Origin: Pseudoalteromonas shioyasakiensis
GTDB lineage: Bacteria; Pseudomonadota; Gammaproteobacteria; Enterobacterales; Alteromonadaceae
Reading direction: 5' to 3'
Assembly (NCBI RefSeq): GCF_019134595.1
Contig: NZ_CP077770.1
Location: 3,158,501-3,222,500 of the forward strand
DNA length: 64,000 nt
Under the pieces are notes generated by a model. The model ran no database searches. It saw only the letters and a program-made list of their open reading frames with translations, and was not told the DNA's origin. This document shows, piece after piece, positions 18,833 through 28,190 of this stretch. A program made the translations under genes and the position numbers. The first letter of the stretch is position 1, and each line of letters opens with the position of its first letter.

Positions 18833-19738
18833 TTAACCTTTACCACGAGTTGCTGTTTTCTTTGATGCCGCTGTTTTTTCAATAAACTCGACAATCATGC
18901 CTGCAATGTCTTTACCGGTTGCAACTTCAATACCTTCAAGACCAGGTGATGAGTTTACTTCCATCACCAATGGACCACGTGCAGAGCGAAGTAAATCAAC
19001 ACCCGCTACGTTTAAGCCCATCGCTTTAGCTGCAGCAACAGCTGTTTTTCTTTCTTCTGGAGTAATACGAACCAAAGTCGCACTACCACCACGGTGTAAG
19101 TTAGAGCGGAATTCACCTTCTTGCGCTTGACGCTTCATGGCGGCAATTACTTTATCGCCTAATACAAAGCAGCGAATATCAGCACCGCCCGCTTCTTTGA
19201 TATACTCTTGCACCATGATGTTGGCTTTTAAGCCCATAAACGCTTCGATTACACTTTCTGCAGCTTTGCGTGTTTCAGCTAATACCACACCGATACCTTG
19301 GGTACCTTCAAGTAGCTTAATAACGACTGGCGTGCCACCCACCATGCTTAATAAATCTTTTACGTCATCTGGTTTACTTGCAAAGCCTGTCACTGGCATA
19401 CCCACACCTTTACGAGAGAGTAGCTGAAGTGAACGTAACTTGTCGCGTGAGCGAGTGATCGCCACAGATTCATTGACAGGGAATACACCCATCATTTCAA
19501 ACTGACGTAATACCGCACAGCCATAAAAAGTCACTGACGAACCAATACGCGGCACGATAGCGTCAAAATCCTTTAAATTTTCACCACGGTAATGGATTTC
19601 AGGCTGCTCTGAATTGATGTTCATATAACAACGAAGTGCATCAATTACTTTCACTTCGTGGCCACGCTGCTCTGCTGCTTCAATTAAGCGACGTGTTGAA
19701 TATAAATTTTGGTTGCGAGATAAAATACCAAGTTTCAT
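18833..19738 (-). CDS. rimK: RimK, ATP-grasp ligase adding glutamate to ribosomal protein S6
   Basis: 301 aa (E. coli 300). ATP-grasp enzyme that ligates Glu residues to the S6 C-terminus and also makes poly-alpha-glutamate. Family text: [72 protein letters not shown]-grasp [18 protein letters not shown] and the metal-binding [15 protein letters not shown]. It sits between two accessory genes in one operon. The S6 gene (rpsF) of this window ends KKEAPAA, without the EE tail that RimK extends in E. coli, so another substrate may matter. Confidence 0.95.
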   Translation of the reverse strand: MKLGILSRNQNLYSTRRLIEAAEQRGHEVKVIDALRCYMNINSEQPEIHYRGENLKDFDAIVPRIGSSVTFYGCAVLRQFEMMGVFPVNESVAITRSRDKLRSLQLLSRKGVGMPVTGFASKPDDVKDLLSMVGGTPVVIKLLEGTQGIGVVLAETRKAAESVIEAFMGLKANIMVQEYIKEAGGADIRCFVLGDKVIAAMKRQAQEGEFRSNLHRGGSATLVRITPEERKTAVAAAKAMGLNVAGVDLLRSARGPLVMEVNSSPGLEGIEVATGKDIAGMIVEFIEKTAASKKTATRGKG

Positions 19739-19797
19739 AAGTTAAAAACCTTAACTGATAAACTCATACACGTAGCAACGTGTGATAAGTCCTTTTC

Positions 19798-20220
19798 CTA
19801 TAATAAATGAGATAAAGCCGGATCAACGACTATGCGATTTTCCATTGCTGTACGCCCTAACAACATTCTAAACTTCATTGTTGAACGGTTACTTAAAGTC
19901 ACCTTTACAGGCCAGCTTTGGGTTCCTGCGACTAATTTTGTTTCAATAAAGTAGCGTAGCTCACGCTGACCGCTTGAACTGGTCACATACTTACGCTCAA
20001 CTACTTTGGCGCGACACTCTACCGTTGTTTCTACATCGTCTTGTAGAGGATGGGTAGTAAATTTCACCCATGCTTCGCCATTTTCTGAAAATTCCTCAAT
20101 GTCAAAAGCATGAATACATGAAGTTCTTGCTCCGGTATCAACTTTTGCTTTGATTTTTTCTATTCCCAGTTCAGGCAGGCCAAGCCATTCTCGCCAGCCA
20201 ACAATAATTTTTGCGCTCAT
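19798..20220 (-). CDS. RimB-like retropepsin-fold protease ("ATP-dependent zinc protease" family, DUF785)
   Basis: 140 aa with the DUF785 signature: KIIVGWREWLGLPELGIEKI, KVDTGARTSCIHAF (the DTGA retropepsin active-site motif), and MLLGRTAMENRIVVDP at the end. Despite the database name it looks like an aspartyl protease fold and has no ATP site. In Pseudomonas the rimABK operon links such a protease (RimB) to RimK control of ribosome composition. It is first gene of the operon here, 59 bp before rimK. Confidence 0.87.
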   Translation of the reverse strand: MSAKIIVGWREWLGLPELGIEKIKAKVDTGARTSCIHAFDIEEFSENGEAWVKFTTHPLQDDVETTVECRAKVVERKYVTSSSGQRELRYFIETKLVAGTQSWPVKVTLSNRSTMKFRMLLGRTAMENRIVVDPALSHLL

Positions 20221-20380
20221 TAATGTGCCCTCTTTAAAAAAGTGTCTTATACGCTACAGAGCTAGAAACACCAACGAAATATATTTATCCACTCGATAAG
20301 TCGATTTCATTAATATAGTCTTGACTATACTAATGTATATACTCAACCATATCCCACTATTTGTAAAACGAGAGTTCAAT

Positions 20381-21352
20381 ATGATCAATGGGTTACTTCA
20401 TGTCTTAATTTTAGACGAACAAGGCGGTGCACGTGCTATTGACAATAGTACTGAGCTGCAAAATTGGCAACCCGAACACGGAAAACTTTGGGTGCACATG
20501 GATTACAGCCAAGCTGAAGCCGTTGAGTGGCTTGAGCAAAGTAATTTATTAACTGATTTCGAGCTTGAGTCCCTAATTGCCGATGAAACACGTCCGCGTT
20601 TAAGCAAAGTCACTAATGGTAATATGCTGTTTTTGCGTGGAGTTAATCTAAACCCTGCGCAAAGCCCTGAAGACATGGTCTCGTTACGCTTATTTATCAA
20701 CGAAAATATACTCATAACAACGCGCAAACGCCGTTTACTATCGGTGCAAGATGTTGTTGAATCATTTGCTGACAGTAATGGCCCAATCTCAATTTCTGAA
20801 CTAGTTTGCCAATTGGCACAAAACCTAACCTCGCGTATGCAAGCTGTTATCGACAGTTTAGATGACACACTCGATGGCTTTGAAGATGAAATTGATGAAC
20901 CAAACAAGGGCTTTGATCATCAATCATTAGCGCAAATTCGCCGCCAAACAATCGCGTTAAAACGTTATCTAAGGCCACAAAAAGAAGCCCTTATTACTTT
21001 GTTAAACAACAAGTATAAGTGGTTAGATGAAGACGATAAGGCACGCTTAAACGAAACAACCAATATGTTGATCCGTTACTTAGAAGAGCTAGATAGCTCA
21101 ATTGAACGCGCGCAAATTATTCAACAAGCGATTACTAGCCAAGTGTCTGAGCAACTAAACCAGCGCATGTATGTGATGTCGGTGGTTGCAGCACTGTTTT
21201 TACCACTTGGCTTTTTAACTGGCTTACTAGGTGTAAACGTAGGCGGTATACCGGGCACTGAAAGCCCTTACGCATTTAGCTTTTTTATTATTTTCTTGGT
21301 GGTGCTTACCGTCGGGATTGGCATTTACTTTAAAAATAAGAAGTGGCTATAA
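20381..21352 (+). CDS. zntB: ZntB-like CorA-family divalent cation (zinc) transporter
   Basis: 323 aa (E. coli ZntB 327). Large N-terminal cytosolic domain with long helices, two C-terminal TM segments (about 260-283 and 293-315), and the selectivity motif GVN in LLGVNVGGIPG, which is ZntB-like rather than the CorA GMN. The start is the ATG at 20381; the frame runs 20 codons further up to TTG 20321, but family length and the GAGAG element support 20381. ZntB imports Zn2+ with protons. It ends overlapping convergent rof by 6 bp. Confidence 0.9.
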   Translation: MINGLLHVLILDEQGGARAIDNSTELQNWQPEHGKLWVHMDYSQAEAVEWLEQSNLLTDFELESLIADETRPRLSKVTNGNMLFLRGVNLNPAQSPEDMVSLRLFINENILITTRKRRLLSVQDVVESFADSNGPISISELVCQLAQNLTSRMQAVIDSLDDTLDGFEDEIDEPNKGFDHQSLAQIRRQTIALKRYLRPQKEALITLLNNKYKWLDEDDKARLNETTNMLIRYLEELDSSIERAQIIQQAITSQVSEQLNQRMYVMSVVAALFLPLGFLTGLLGVNVGGIPGTESPYAFSFFIIFLVVLTVGIGIYFKNKKWL

Positions 21353-21568
21353 CTCGACAACCTCTTTAATTAAATCAAGGCGAACGGCATGTTCGCCTTT
21401 TTTTGTAGCCAAAATCAGGTGCTCGCCATCGGGATTGAGTATCTTAAGGGTCTCAGCTTTTCCTTCTAATTGTTCACCAGATACTAAGGCAATATGTAAT
21501 AGCGATTTATGCATGCACCATAATTCGTATTTATCATAGTCGCCACAGGCGATAGGCTGATAAGGCAT
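21347..21568 (-). CDS. rof: Rof, Rho-binding antiterminator
   Basis: 73 aa. The N-terminus reads YQPIACGDYDKYELWCMH, matching the Rof/YaeO pattern YQPIxCxDYDxxELxCxH, followed by an Sm-like small barrel (IALVSGEQLEGKAETLKI). Rof binds the RNA-binding face of Rho and blocks Rho-dependent termination. SD GGGGG lies 6-7 bases before the ATG. Convergent overlap with zntB. Confidence 0.9.
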   Translation of the reverse strand: MPYQPIACGDYDKYELWCMHKSLLHIALVSGEQLEGKAETLKILNPDGEHLILATKKGEHAVRLDLIKEVVEL

Positions 21569-21626
21569 ACCGCCCCCTTATTTATGCTCTGAGATTCAGC
21601 ACATTATGAATAACACAATGCATTTA

Positions 21627-23243
21627 TTACTGAGTCTCTTGATTAAACACTCTAAGCAACGCCTGTTCGAGCAACTCTAATTGCAGGGGCTTAGATAAAA
21701 AGCCGTTAAACACCGACTTATCTTCTGAACTTAAGAATACATCAGCAGTAAGAGCTAGAATAGGAATATCAATGTGATTAGATTTTAAAAGCTTTGCAGC
21801 CTCAACACCGCTAATCCCAGGTAAATTAATATCCATTAAAATTATATCAACATGATTGTTCTTTAATTTCGAAAGCACATTGTTTGCATCATCAAGAATT
21901 TCATACGTCATATTGAGCTTTTCTAGCATTGAAACTATTACAACTTGATTCACTTTATTGTCTTCTACAATTAACGCTTTGCGTTGGCTTAAAGTGACTT
22001 GGTTTATTGACCTACTTTTCAATATAGGAGCACTCGATATTTCGAGTAAATACGGAAGTGTTATATTTACAGTAGTGCCAACCCCCTCATCACTAGAAAT
22101 AGAAATGTTGCCAGCCATTAACTCAACCAGTCCTTTGGTAATCGAAAGCCCTAACCCTGTTCCCTCTTGTGATGTACTAGCCTTCCCAACTTGCGCAAAT
22201 TTATTAAATAATAATTTTAAATCTGCCTCTGAAATCCCAATCCCTTGATCTTTAACTTCAATACATAGCTGCTCATTTCGCAAAAAAGCTGTCACATCTA
22301 CACACTTGCCAGCGCCACTAAATTTAATCGCATTGGTAATAACATTAATAAGGATCTGCGAGAGCTTTTGACTATCAATGTTTATTAAGGTGCAAGATTC
22401 AAAGTTAAAGTGCTCATTTAAAGTGACACCCGACTGCTCAGCTTTATGTTTGAGAAGTGTTATGATGTTTGTTAGTAAATCGGTTAAATTGATATTTTCC
22501 TCATTTAACTCCATTTTGTTGGCCTCGATTTTACTTATATCAAGCACAGCATTAATAATATCCAACAAATTCTTACTACTAAAACAAATGTGATCCACGT
22601 GCGAACGAATTTCAGCATCAACATCGGCAATTTTTTCATGCATTAAAATTAGCTCAGATAAGCCGACAATAGCATTGAGTGGAGTTCTTAATTCATGTGA
22701 AATATTAGATAGATACTCAGTTTTACGCTCACTCATTTCAATTAGTCGTTTGTTCTTTATTCTGAGCTCTAATTGACTAATGACTTCTCGACTTAGAATT
22801 TTTAGAGCAACTTTTTGATGCTCATTCAGTGTCTTAGGTTTTTTATCAATAACACACAAAGTACCTATTTTAAACCCACCCGGAGTCTCCAACTGAGCAC
22901 CTGCGTAGAACCGTATATTAGGATCACTTAAAACTAGCGGGTTATCTGAAAAGCGCTCATCCTCTAATGCATTTGATACTTCAAACACATCATCCTCTAA
23001 AATCGCATGCGAACAAAAAGCGATTTCTCGATTTGTTTCATCAGCGTCTAAGCCCACTTTTGATTTAAACCATTGGCGATCTGGCGTAATCAAGCTAATC
23101 AATGATATAGGGGTTTCACAAATTTCAGATGCTAATGTAGTTAGGTCGTCAAATACTTTTTCGGCTTCACTGTCTACGATTTCATAGTCGTAAAGGGCTT
23201 CTAACCTTTGCTTTTCATTTTTAGGTATGTTGGCTTTTATCAT
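21627..23243 (-). CDS. Hybrid sensor histidine kinase (GAF - HisKA - HATPase - REC)
   Basis: 538 aa, soluble, no TM segment. N-terminal GAF domain (about 20-160, with ETPISLISLITPDRQWFKS typical of this class), H-box SHELRTPLN with His183, N-box and GTGLGLSITKGLVE ATPase motifs (about 290-395), and a C-terminal receiver with Asp471 (ILMDINLPG). It probably senses a cytoplasmic signal and passes phosphate through its receiver. No partner HPt or regulator gene is adjacent, so the output is unknown. Confidence 0.9.
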   Translation of the reverse strand: MIKANIPKNEKQRLEALYDYEIVDSEAEKVFDDLTTLASEICETPISLISLITPDRQWFKSKVGLDADETNREIAFCSHAILEDDVFEVSNALEDERFSDNPLVLSDPNIRFYAGAQLETPGGFKIGTLCVIDKKPKTLNEHQKVALKILSREVISQLELRIKNKRLIEMSERKTEYLSNISHELRTPLNAIVGLSELILMHEKIADVDAEIRSHVDHICFSSKNLLDIINAVLDISKIEANKMELNEENINLTDLLTNIITLLKHKAEQSGVTLNEHFNFESCTLINIDSQKLSQILINVITNAIKFSGAGKCVDVTAFLRNEQLCIEVKDQGIGISEADLKLLFNKFAQVGKASTSQEGTGLGLSITKGLVELMAGNISISSDEGVGTTVNITLPYLLEISSAPILKSRSINQVTLSQRKALIVEDNKVNQVVIVSMLEKLNMTYEILDDANNVLSKLKNNHVDIILMDINLPGISGVEAAKLLKSNHIDIPILALTADVFLSSEDKSVFNGFLSKPLQLELLEQALLRVFNQETQ

Positions 23244-23609
23244 ACTATTTTTCTGCCCGCTAAATTGTCTGAGGCTTTACTCCAATATTCAAAAAAACTC
23301 TTTAATCAAACTTTGAAACTAGAGTATCGAACATACCCTTGCTAGTAGGTAGGCGCCGTTATTCTTTAATTAGTAAAAAATAGCTGTATAAGTAAATAAA
23401 ATAAAGAAAAACTACTTATTGATTCATAGTTTCAACACTTTAAGTTTGATGCTTTGTTAAATAAGAACTTTAATTAGCTTTATAGCTTGGTTAATCATGA
23501 TGTGAACTCTGTCTTCGTTCGCGCAACTATTTGACACTTAACAGAGCTCAAGCTTTTTAAAATCCAACCTATGAATCTCGAATAACAACCAACTTCATTA
23601 GGGTAAAAT
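23244..23609. other. Intergenic region without recognisable gene (366 bp)
   Basis: AT-rich space between the divergently transcribed kinase and pirin genes. It must hold both promoters, but I see no convincing -35/-10 pair, hairpin or repeat. Confidence 0.6.
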
Positions 23610-24521
23610 ATGAGTATCCAATCAGAGCATGTAATAAGTGATTGCAAACAGCTAGACTCATGTGGCGCCATTAAAATGGTATTAATGCCAAAAGATAAAG
23701 ATCTCGGTGGTTTCTCTGTAAGGCGAACCTTACCTACGGCAAAACTTAAAACCATTGGCCCATGGATTTTCTTTGATCATATGGGGCCTGCAACATTTCA
23801 AGCAGGTACTGGCATTGATGTTCGTCCTCACCCACATATTGGTATTGCTACCGTTACCTACTTATTTTCTGGTGACATATTGCACCGTGACTCGTTAGGT
23901 AGTGAACAGTCTATCAAACCCGGTGATATAAACTTGATGGTAGCAGGTCGTGGTATTGTACACTCAGAACGAGAACGAGATGAGGTACGTAACTCGACAC
24001 ATAATATTGAAGGCTTACAGCTTTGGTTGGCACTTCCTGAAGTAGCTCAAGAAACCTCACCTGAATTTCATCATTACCCTGCCACTAGTATCCCAAAAAC
24101 AGTTATAGACGACGTCTCAGTTACTGTCATGATAGGAGCAGCTTATGGCGTTGAATCACCAGTAAAAACTTTTTCAGAGACTTTATATATTGAAGCGGAA
24201 ATAAAACAAGGGCAATCACTTGTTTTACCTAATACAAGTGAGCTTGGTGTCTACGTAGTTAAAGGGGATATGCAATGTAGAGATACTCATATACCTATGC
24301 ATGCGATGGCAGTATTTGATAGCCCACAGGGTATTAAACTAACAGCTAACCAAAACAGCCGTATAGCAATGGTAGGCGGCAAAAGCTTAGGTAAACGTTA
24401 CATTGAGTGGAACTTTGTTTCTACAAGCAAAGACCGTATAGAAGAGGCTAAAAAAGCTTGGCAAAGTAAAGAATTTCCAGACGTGGTTGGTGATGAGAAG
24501 GAGTTTATTCCATTGCCCTAA
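23610..24521 (+). CDS. Pirin family protein
   Basis: 303 aa bicupin. The metal site motif of pirins is present in the N-terminal cupin: RPHPHIGIATVTYLFSG (three His) with the Glu in HSERERDE. WIFFDHMGP is the usual pirin lead-in. Pirins are Fe-binding proteins, some with quercetinase activity and some regulators; which applies here is not visible. SD AGGG 7 bases before ATG. Stand-alone gene. Confidence 0.9.
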   Translation: MSIQSEHVISDCKQLDSCGAIKMVLMPKDKDLGGFSVRRTLPTAKLKTIGPWIFFDHMGPATFQAGTGIDVRPHPHIGIATVTYLFSGDILHRDSLGSEQSIKPGDINLMVAGRGIVHSERERDEVRNSTHNIEGLQLWLALPEVAQETSPEFHHYPATSIPKTVIDDVSVTVMIGAAYGVESPVKTFSETLYIEAEIKQGQSLVLPNTSELGVYVVKGDMQCRDTHIPMHAMAVFDSPQGIKLTANQNSRIAMVGGKSLGKRYIEWNFVSTSKDRIEEAKKAWQSKEFPDVVGDEKEFIPLP

Positions 24522-24568
24522 CCTCTTTACATAGCCATTGAAACTAGCTTAATGTTTATCAGAGCAAA

Positions 24569-24643
24569 TGGCGCTCTCGGCAGGGATCGAACCTGCAACT
24601 TAGCCTCCGGAGGGCCACGTGATATCCATTTCACCACGAGAGC
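24569..24643 (-). tRNA. tRNA-Arg (anticodon CCG)
   Basis: 75 nt with encoded CCA. Acceptor GCTCTCG pairs with CGAGAGC, D arm GTG...CAC, anticodon stem TGGCC/GGCTA with loop CTCCGGA (anticodon CCG), T stem GCAGG/CCTGC with loop TTCGATC, discriminator G. It would read CGG codons. All arms close. Confidence 0.95.
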
Positions 24644-24862
24644 ACATTTGTCGTCGTCAATACTCACTCGCGATATCAGCATGACAACCCGGCAATGATA
24701 ATGGCATCTTGCGCTAAATGCTAGCATCGAGGCCTTTATATGCACATAAATTCAGCAATTTGCATTAAAACACTTCACTTTCGTGCAGAACCAAGGTATT
24801 AACGTATACTTAATAAAATTAATAACAAGGTGGCAGTATTGCCATGTAAGGGGAATTTGATC

Positions 24863-25045
24863 ATGAGTTTAATGTCTACAGAGCAAGTCGCGGAGTTTTT
24901 AGGTGTAAAAGTCGAACGCGTAAAACGTCTTGCCCGCGAGCATTTACTGATCTCGAAATCACAAGATGACAAAGGTGAACCTTTGTTTGATCCAGAAGAC
25001 GTAAAAAAATATAAAGAACTTGCCGAGCGAATTGGCGGTCTTTAA
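24863..25045 (+). CDS. Small helix-turn-helix DNA-binding protein
   Basis: 60 aa, MSLMSTEQVAEFLGVKVERVKRLAREHL..., resembling the MerR/excisionase-type HTH (HTH_17): TEQVAEFLGVKVERVKRLAR is the two-helix element and PLFDPEDVKKYKEL the wing-to-helix end. The start at 24863 is chosen for AGGGG about 9 bases upstream. Its 3' end overlaps the convergent kinase gene by 4 bp. Target unknown; no phage genes nearby, so it is not evidently an excisionase. Confidence 0.75.
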   Translation: MSLMSTEQVAEFLGVKVERVKRLAREHLLISKSQDDKGEPLFDPEDVKKYKELAERIGGL

Positions 25046-25848
25046 TTTTTAGCTTTTTCTATGAAGTGGTTAAGCTGTGTTAGCAGTGGCGCCACTTTAT
25101 CCATCGCACCACGTTGTTCATACCAGCAAATACATAAAAGCAAAAACAGCGCATGAAATGCCGCGAGCTTTTCAACTGATAAGTAAAACTCGTGATGTTC
25201 GCACACTAACGCTTGGTAACGTTTAAGTAACGCCAGTTGCTGCTCATCATTTAACGCAAAGCTCACCACCAACGCAGCTAAGTCAAAGTAAACATCGTTA
25301 CTTTTGGCATATTCAAAGTCGATTAAAAACATACCCGACTCATTCACAATGATATTTTCTTTCACTAAATCATTATGACAAAAGCCCATGTCTTTAGGCG
25401 CTGAAGCAATATAAGCCAGTGACTGGTTAATTAGCTCAGCATGTTGCTGATAGCGCGCTGTTCGCTGGTAATAATTAATTTCGTAGGCAATATCCATCGG
25501 TTCAGTAAGCACAGGGTAACGGTGTAAATTAACTAAGTCGGGCAATAAGCTACTACAAAATTCACCGCTGGCAATGCTGCCTGCCACGTATTCGAAAATA
25601 GCCGTATCGGTTGCTTGTTCTAACCAAATAGGGGCTGGGCAGCAGCTTTGCTTTGCAAAATGCGCTTGCGCTGCAAGGCCAATCGCCGGCCAGTGGTCGC
25701 GATAGTGCTTAACCAAAAAATCTTGGCTTGCTGTTTTAACTAGGTAGTTATCATTGCTTAGTCCCTCAACCAGCGGGCTGATTGAGGTGATAACTAAACG
25801 TGAGTTGAAGCGCGTAAAAAGCGCGTAAATTTGTTGCTCAGTTTTCAT
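25042..25848 (-). CDS. APH/choline kinase-type phosphotransferase, probably thiamine kinase
   Basis: 268 aa aminoglycoside-phosphotransferase-fold kinase: glycine-poor loop LVEGLSNDNYLV, catalytic FCHNDLVKENIIV (Brenner motif HxDxxxxN) and metal-binding LIDFEYAKSND. The context, directly after a PnuC-family transporter and a small thiamine-binding-type protein, points to thiamine phosphorylation (trapping of imported thiamine); that is inference. Its ATG follows the pnuC stop without gap (TAGATG), so translation is probably coupled. Confidence 0.82.
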   Translation of the reverse strand: MKTEQQIYALFTRFNSRLVITSISPLVEGLSNDNYLVKTASQDFLVKHYRDHWPAIGLAAQAHFAKQSCCPAPIWLEQATDTAIFEYVAGSIASGEFCSSLLPDLVNLHRYPVLTEPMDIAYEINYYQRTARYQQHAELINQSLAYIASAPKDMGFCHNDLVKENIIVNESGMFLIDFEYAKSNDVYFDLAALVVSFALNDEQQLALLKRYQALVCEHHEFYLSVEKLAAFHALFLLLCICWYEQRGAMDKVAPLLTQLNHFIEKAKN

Positions 25849-26472
25849 CTATAGCTGTGCAAGCGGCTTAGCCTGATGCTGCTCGTATTCTTCATACCAG
25901 GTTTTAAAGCCCCACGCGGCCATAATGGTGTAAAACACGAAAAGTACTAAGGTTGGGTAATACCCTTTTTCAAAGTATAGGTACATAGATGCTGCATCAA
26001 TCACAATCCAGTACAACCAGTTTTCCAGTACCTTCTTGGCAACAAGGTAGGTTGTCACCACCGCAAAACAGGTAGTAAAGCTGTCTAAATAAGCAAAATC
26101 AGCGTGCGTGTAATTGGTCATCACAAAACCAATGGCAACTGAGGCCAATGAGGTGGCAAGCAAAATCACCGCATGACGCTGTAACGACCATGAAATAATG
26201 GGCAAATGATCTTTATTATTCATGCCCCTGCGCCAAACCACCCAACCATATACCGCCATATACATGTAGTAAAAATTAAGTAGCGACTCCATCAACAGTG
26301 CGCCATTCCAGTACATTACGGTATAAATAAAGGTGCTCACAAACGCGGCTGGCCAACACCATAAGCTTTCTTTAATCGCTAACAGTAAATACGCCATCGA
26401 TAAGGCAACAGCAATATATTCCCAATGCGACATGGCAGTAAAGCCAGAGAAGGTTTCGCTTAAAAATTCCAT
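25849..26472 (-). CDS. pnuC: PnuC-family vitamin transporter (probably thiamine, PnuT-like)
   Basis: 207 aa, about seven TM segments. PnuC-family marks: AIKESLWCWPAAFVSTFIY near the N-terminus, ESLLNFYYMYMAVYGWVVWRRG, and WIVIDAASMYLYFEKG near the end. Family members move nicotinamide riboside, riboflavin or thiamine by facilitated diffusion, driven by a kinase. Because a kinase and a thiamine-binding-like protein surround it and no nadR is near, thiamine is the likely substrate; the sequence alone does not decide it. Confidence 0.88.
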   Translation of the reverse strand: MEFLSETFSGFTAMSHWEYIAVALSMAYLLLAIKESLWCWPAAFVSTFIYTVMYWNGALLMESLLNFYYMYMAVYGWVVWRRGMNNKDHLPIISWSLQRHAVILLATSLASVAIGFVMTNYTHADFAYLDSFTTCFAVVTTYLVAKKVLENWLYWIVIDAASMYLYFEKGYYPTLVLFVFYTIMAAWGFKTWYEEYEQHQAKPLAQL

Positions 26473-26492
26473 AACACGCGCTACTTTAGGGT

Positions 26493-26750
26493 TTAGTCTT
26501 CGCTAGGCGACAAGTCACCATGTAAGAATTTACAGACGAAAATAGCTTTACCAAACTCTTCATAAGAACGTTTGATTTCAGTATTAAGTACAGACATCAC
26601 TAAATCATAATCACCAAAAATCTGAGTAGATAAGGTGTTGGTGATCACTTTAAGACCTTCGTAACTGTTTACACGGTCAATAAAACCTTTGATAAACGGA
26701 ATGTAGTCTTGATGTAGTGGGTACTTACTGATCTCTACTGAAAGTTTCAT
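26493..26750 (-). CDS. Small thiamine-binding-domain protein (YkoF/MTH1187-like)
   Basis: 85 aa ferredoxin-like fold of the thiamine-binding family: LSVEISKYPLHQDYIPFIKGFIDRVNSYEGL, TNTLSTQIFGDYDLVMSVLNTEI, FVCKFLHGDL. YkoF binds thiamine. It is first of a three-gene set with pnuC and the kinase, 20 bp before pnuC. No TPP riboswitch motif is seen upstream. Confidence 0.8.
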   Translation of the reverse strand: MKLSVEISKYPLHQDYIPFIKGFIDRVNSYEGLKVITNTLSTQIFGDYDLVMSVLNTEIKRSYEEFGKAIFVCKFLHGDLSPSED

Positions 26751-26865
26751 TATGATTTACCGAGTCTTTGAAAAGTATTGCATTGTAACCCGCTTATACT
26801 AACAAGTCATGGCTATGGTTATTTTTTAGTGTAAAATCAGCCCCGATAAACATTGAGGATTCATT

Positions 26866-27105
26866 ATGGCACGCCGCATCACTTACAAATTTAAGAACCA
26901 GCCTCGCGAAATCAATTTTGCAAAAGATAAATACCGCGATATGTACCATGCCATTGCTGCGGCTGAAGGCATTGATTTAACTAATTACTTAAAGATGGAA
27001 CAACAAGTCGAAATGACTTCAAAAGGCTCTGCAGCAGTACGTAACTTTCGTGACCAAGAATTCGCACGAATGGGTTTCAGTGACGTGTATTTTATTAAAG
27101 AGTAA
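26866..27105 (+). CDS. DUF2960 family small protein
   Basis: 79 aa, starting MARRITYKFKNQPREINFAKDKYRDMYHAIAA. It resembles the short basic DUF2960 proteins of Vibrio, Shewanella and Pseudoalteromonas; function unknown. SD GAGGA before the ATG. No signal peptide or TM. It ends 5 bp from convergent alr. Confidence 0.78.
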   Translation: MARRITYKFKNQPREINFAKDKYRDMYHAIAAAEGIDLTNYLKMEQQVEMTSKGSAAVRNFRDQEFARMGFSDVYFIKE

Positions 27106-27110
27106 CAAAG

Positions 27111-28190
27111 TTACTCTTTATACTCGTAGCTTACACGTGGGGTGATATTACACAGTAACTCGTAAGGAATGGTAGTTGCGCACTGGGCAATCTCTTCAAC
27201 GGGAAGCTCAGGCCCCCACATGATCACCTCATCTCCTACTTTGATATTGTCGTGGTTATCACCAATATCGACCGTGATCATATCCATCGCCACACTGCCA
27301 ACAATACCATAGCGCTGCGACTTAATAATAACCGGTGTGCCCTGCTCAGCATGACGTGGATAACCATCACCGTAGCCCATCGCAACTACCGCAAGCTTAG
27401 TCGGTTTATCGCTGTGCCAGCGTCCACCATAGCCAACACACTGATCGGCATCGACATCGCGTATCGCGATAACTCGCGTTGTTAAACGCATAACAGGCTC
27501 TAGTCCGTGCTGTTGCCCTACGCCATTGAGCATTGGCGATACGCCATACAGCATCAAGCCAGGGCGCACCCACTCACCATGGCCTTTTGGCCAAGCAATA
27601 ATGCCAGCAGAGTTTGCAAGACAATGCTGCTCACTTTTGCCATCTGCCAGTGAATCAAATAAGGCAATTTGCTGAGCGGTCTTTTCATCATTGATGTCAT
27701 CGGCGCACGAGAAATGCGTCATTAACTTAATGTCATCACGGGCATTTGGGCTTGCTTTTAAGCGACTGTAGAAAGACTCAAATTGCGATGGCGCAATACC
27801 CAATCGATGCATACCCGTATTCACCTTTAACCAACACGCAATTGGTGCATCAAGGCTTGTATTTTCAAGCGTTGCGAGCTGATTTTCATCATGAATAATG
27901 GTTTGAAAGTTATTGGCAAGTAAGATAGGTAAATCATCTTTATGAAAAAAACCTTCAAGCAATACAATCGGTTTTGTCAGTCCACCTGCACGTAGCGCTA
28001 ACGCTTCGTCTATTCGAGCAACCGCAAATGCATCGGCATCATTTAGGTATTGAGCAATTTTAACTAAGCCATGGCCATAAGCATTGGCTTTAAGCACTGC
28101 CATTACTTTGCAACCAGGCGCAAAGCGCTTCACTTGTGCTAAATTATGAGCAAGTGCTTTTAGGTTGATTTCGGCAATGGCTAAGCGCAT
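27111..28190 (-). CDS. alr: Alanine racemase
   Basis: 359 aa, identical in length to E. coli Alr. PLP enzyme that makes D-alanine for peptidoglycan. The PLP lysine is Lys34 in AVLKANAYGHG and the second base is Tyr254 in VGYGGRW; GYGDGYPR follows. Its ATG overlaps the dnaB stop (TAATG), so translational coupling to dnaB is likely, the same dnaB-alr order as in E. coli. Confidence 0.96.
   Translation of the reverse strand: MRLAIAEINLKALAHNLAQVKRFAPGCKVMAVLKANAYGHGLVKIAQYLNDADAFAVARIDEALALRAGGLTKPIVLLEGFFHKDDLPILLANNFQTIIHDENQLATLENTSLDAPIACWLKVNTGMHRLGIAPSQFESFYSRLKASPNARDDIKLMTHFSCADDINDEKTAQQIALFDSLADGKSEQHCLANSAGIIAWPKGHGEWVRPGLMLYGVSPMLNGVGQQHGLEPVMRLTTRVIAIRDVDADQCVGYGGRWHSDKPTKLAVVAMGYGDGYPRHAEQGTPVIIKSQRYGIVGSVAMDMITVDIGDNHDNIKVGDEVIMWGPELPVEEIAQCATTIPYELLCNITPRVSYEYKE

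Noticed and set aside
26751..26865. TPP riboswitch before the thiamine-type genes
   Set aside because: The conserved CTGAGA and ACCTGAT-type segments are absent on the minus strand here.
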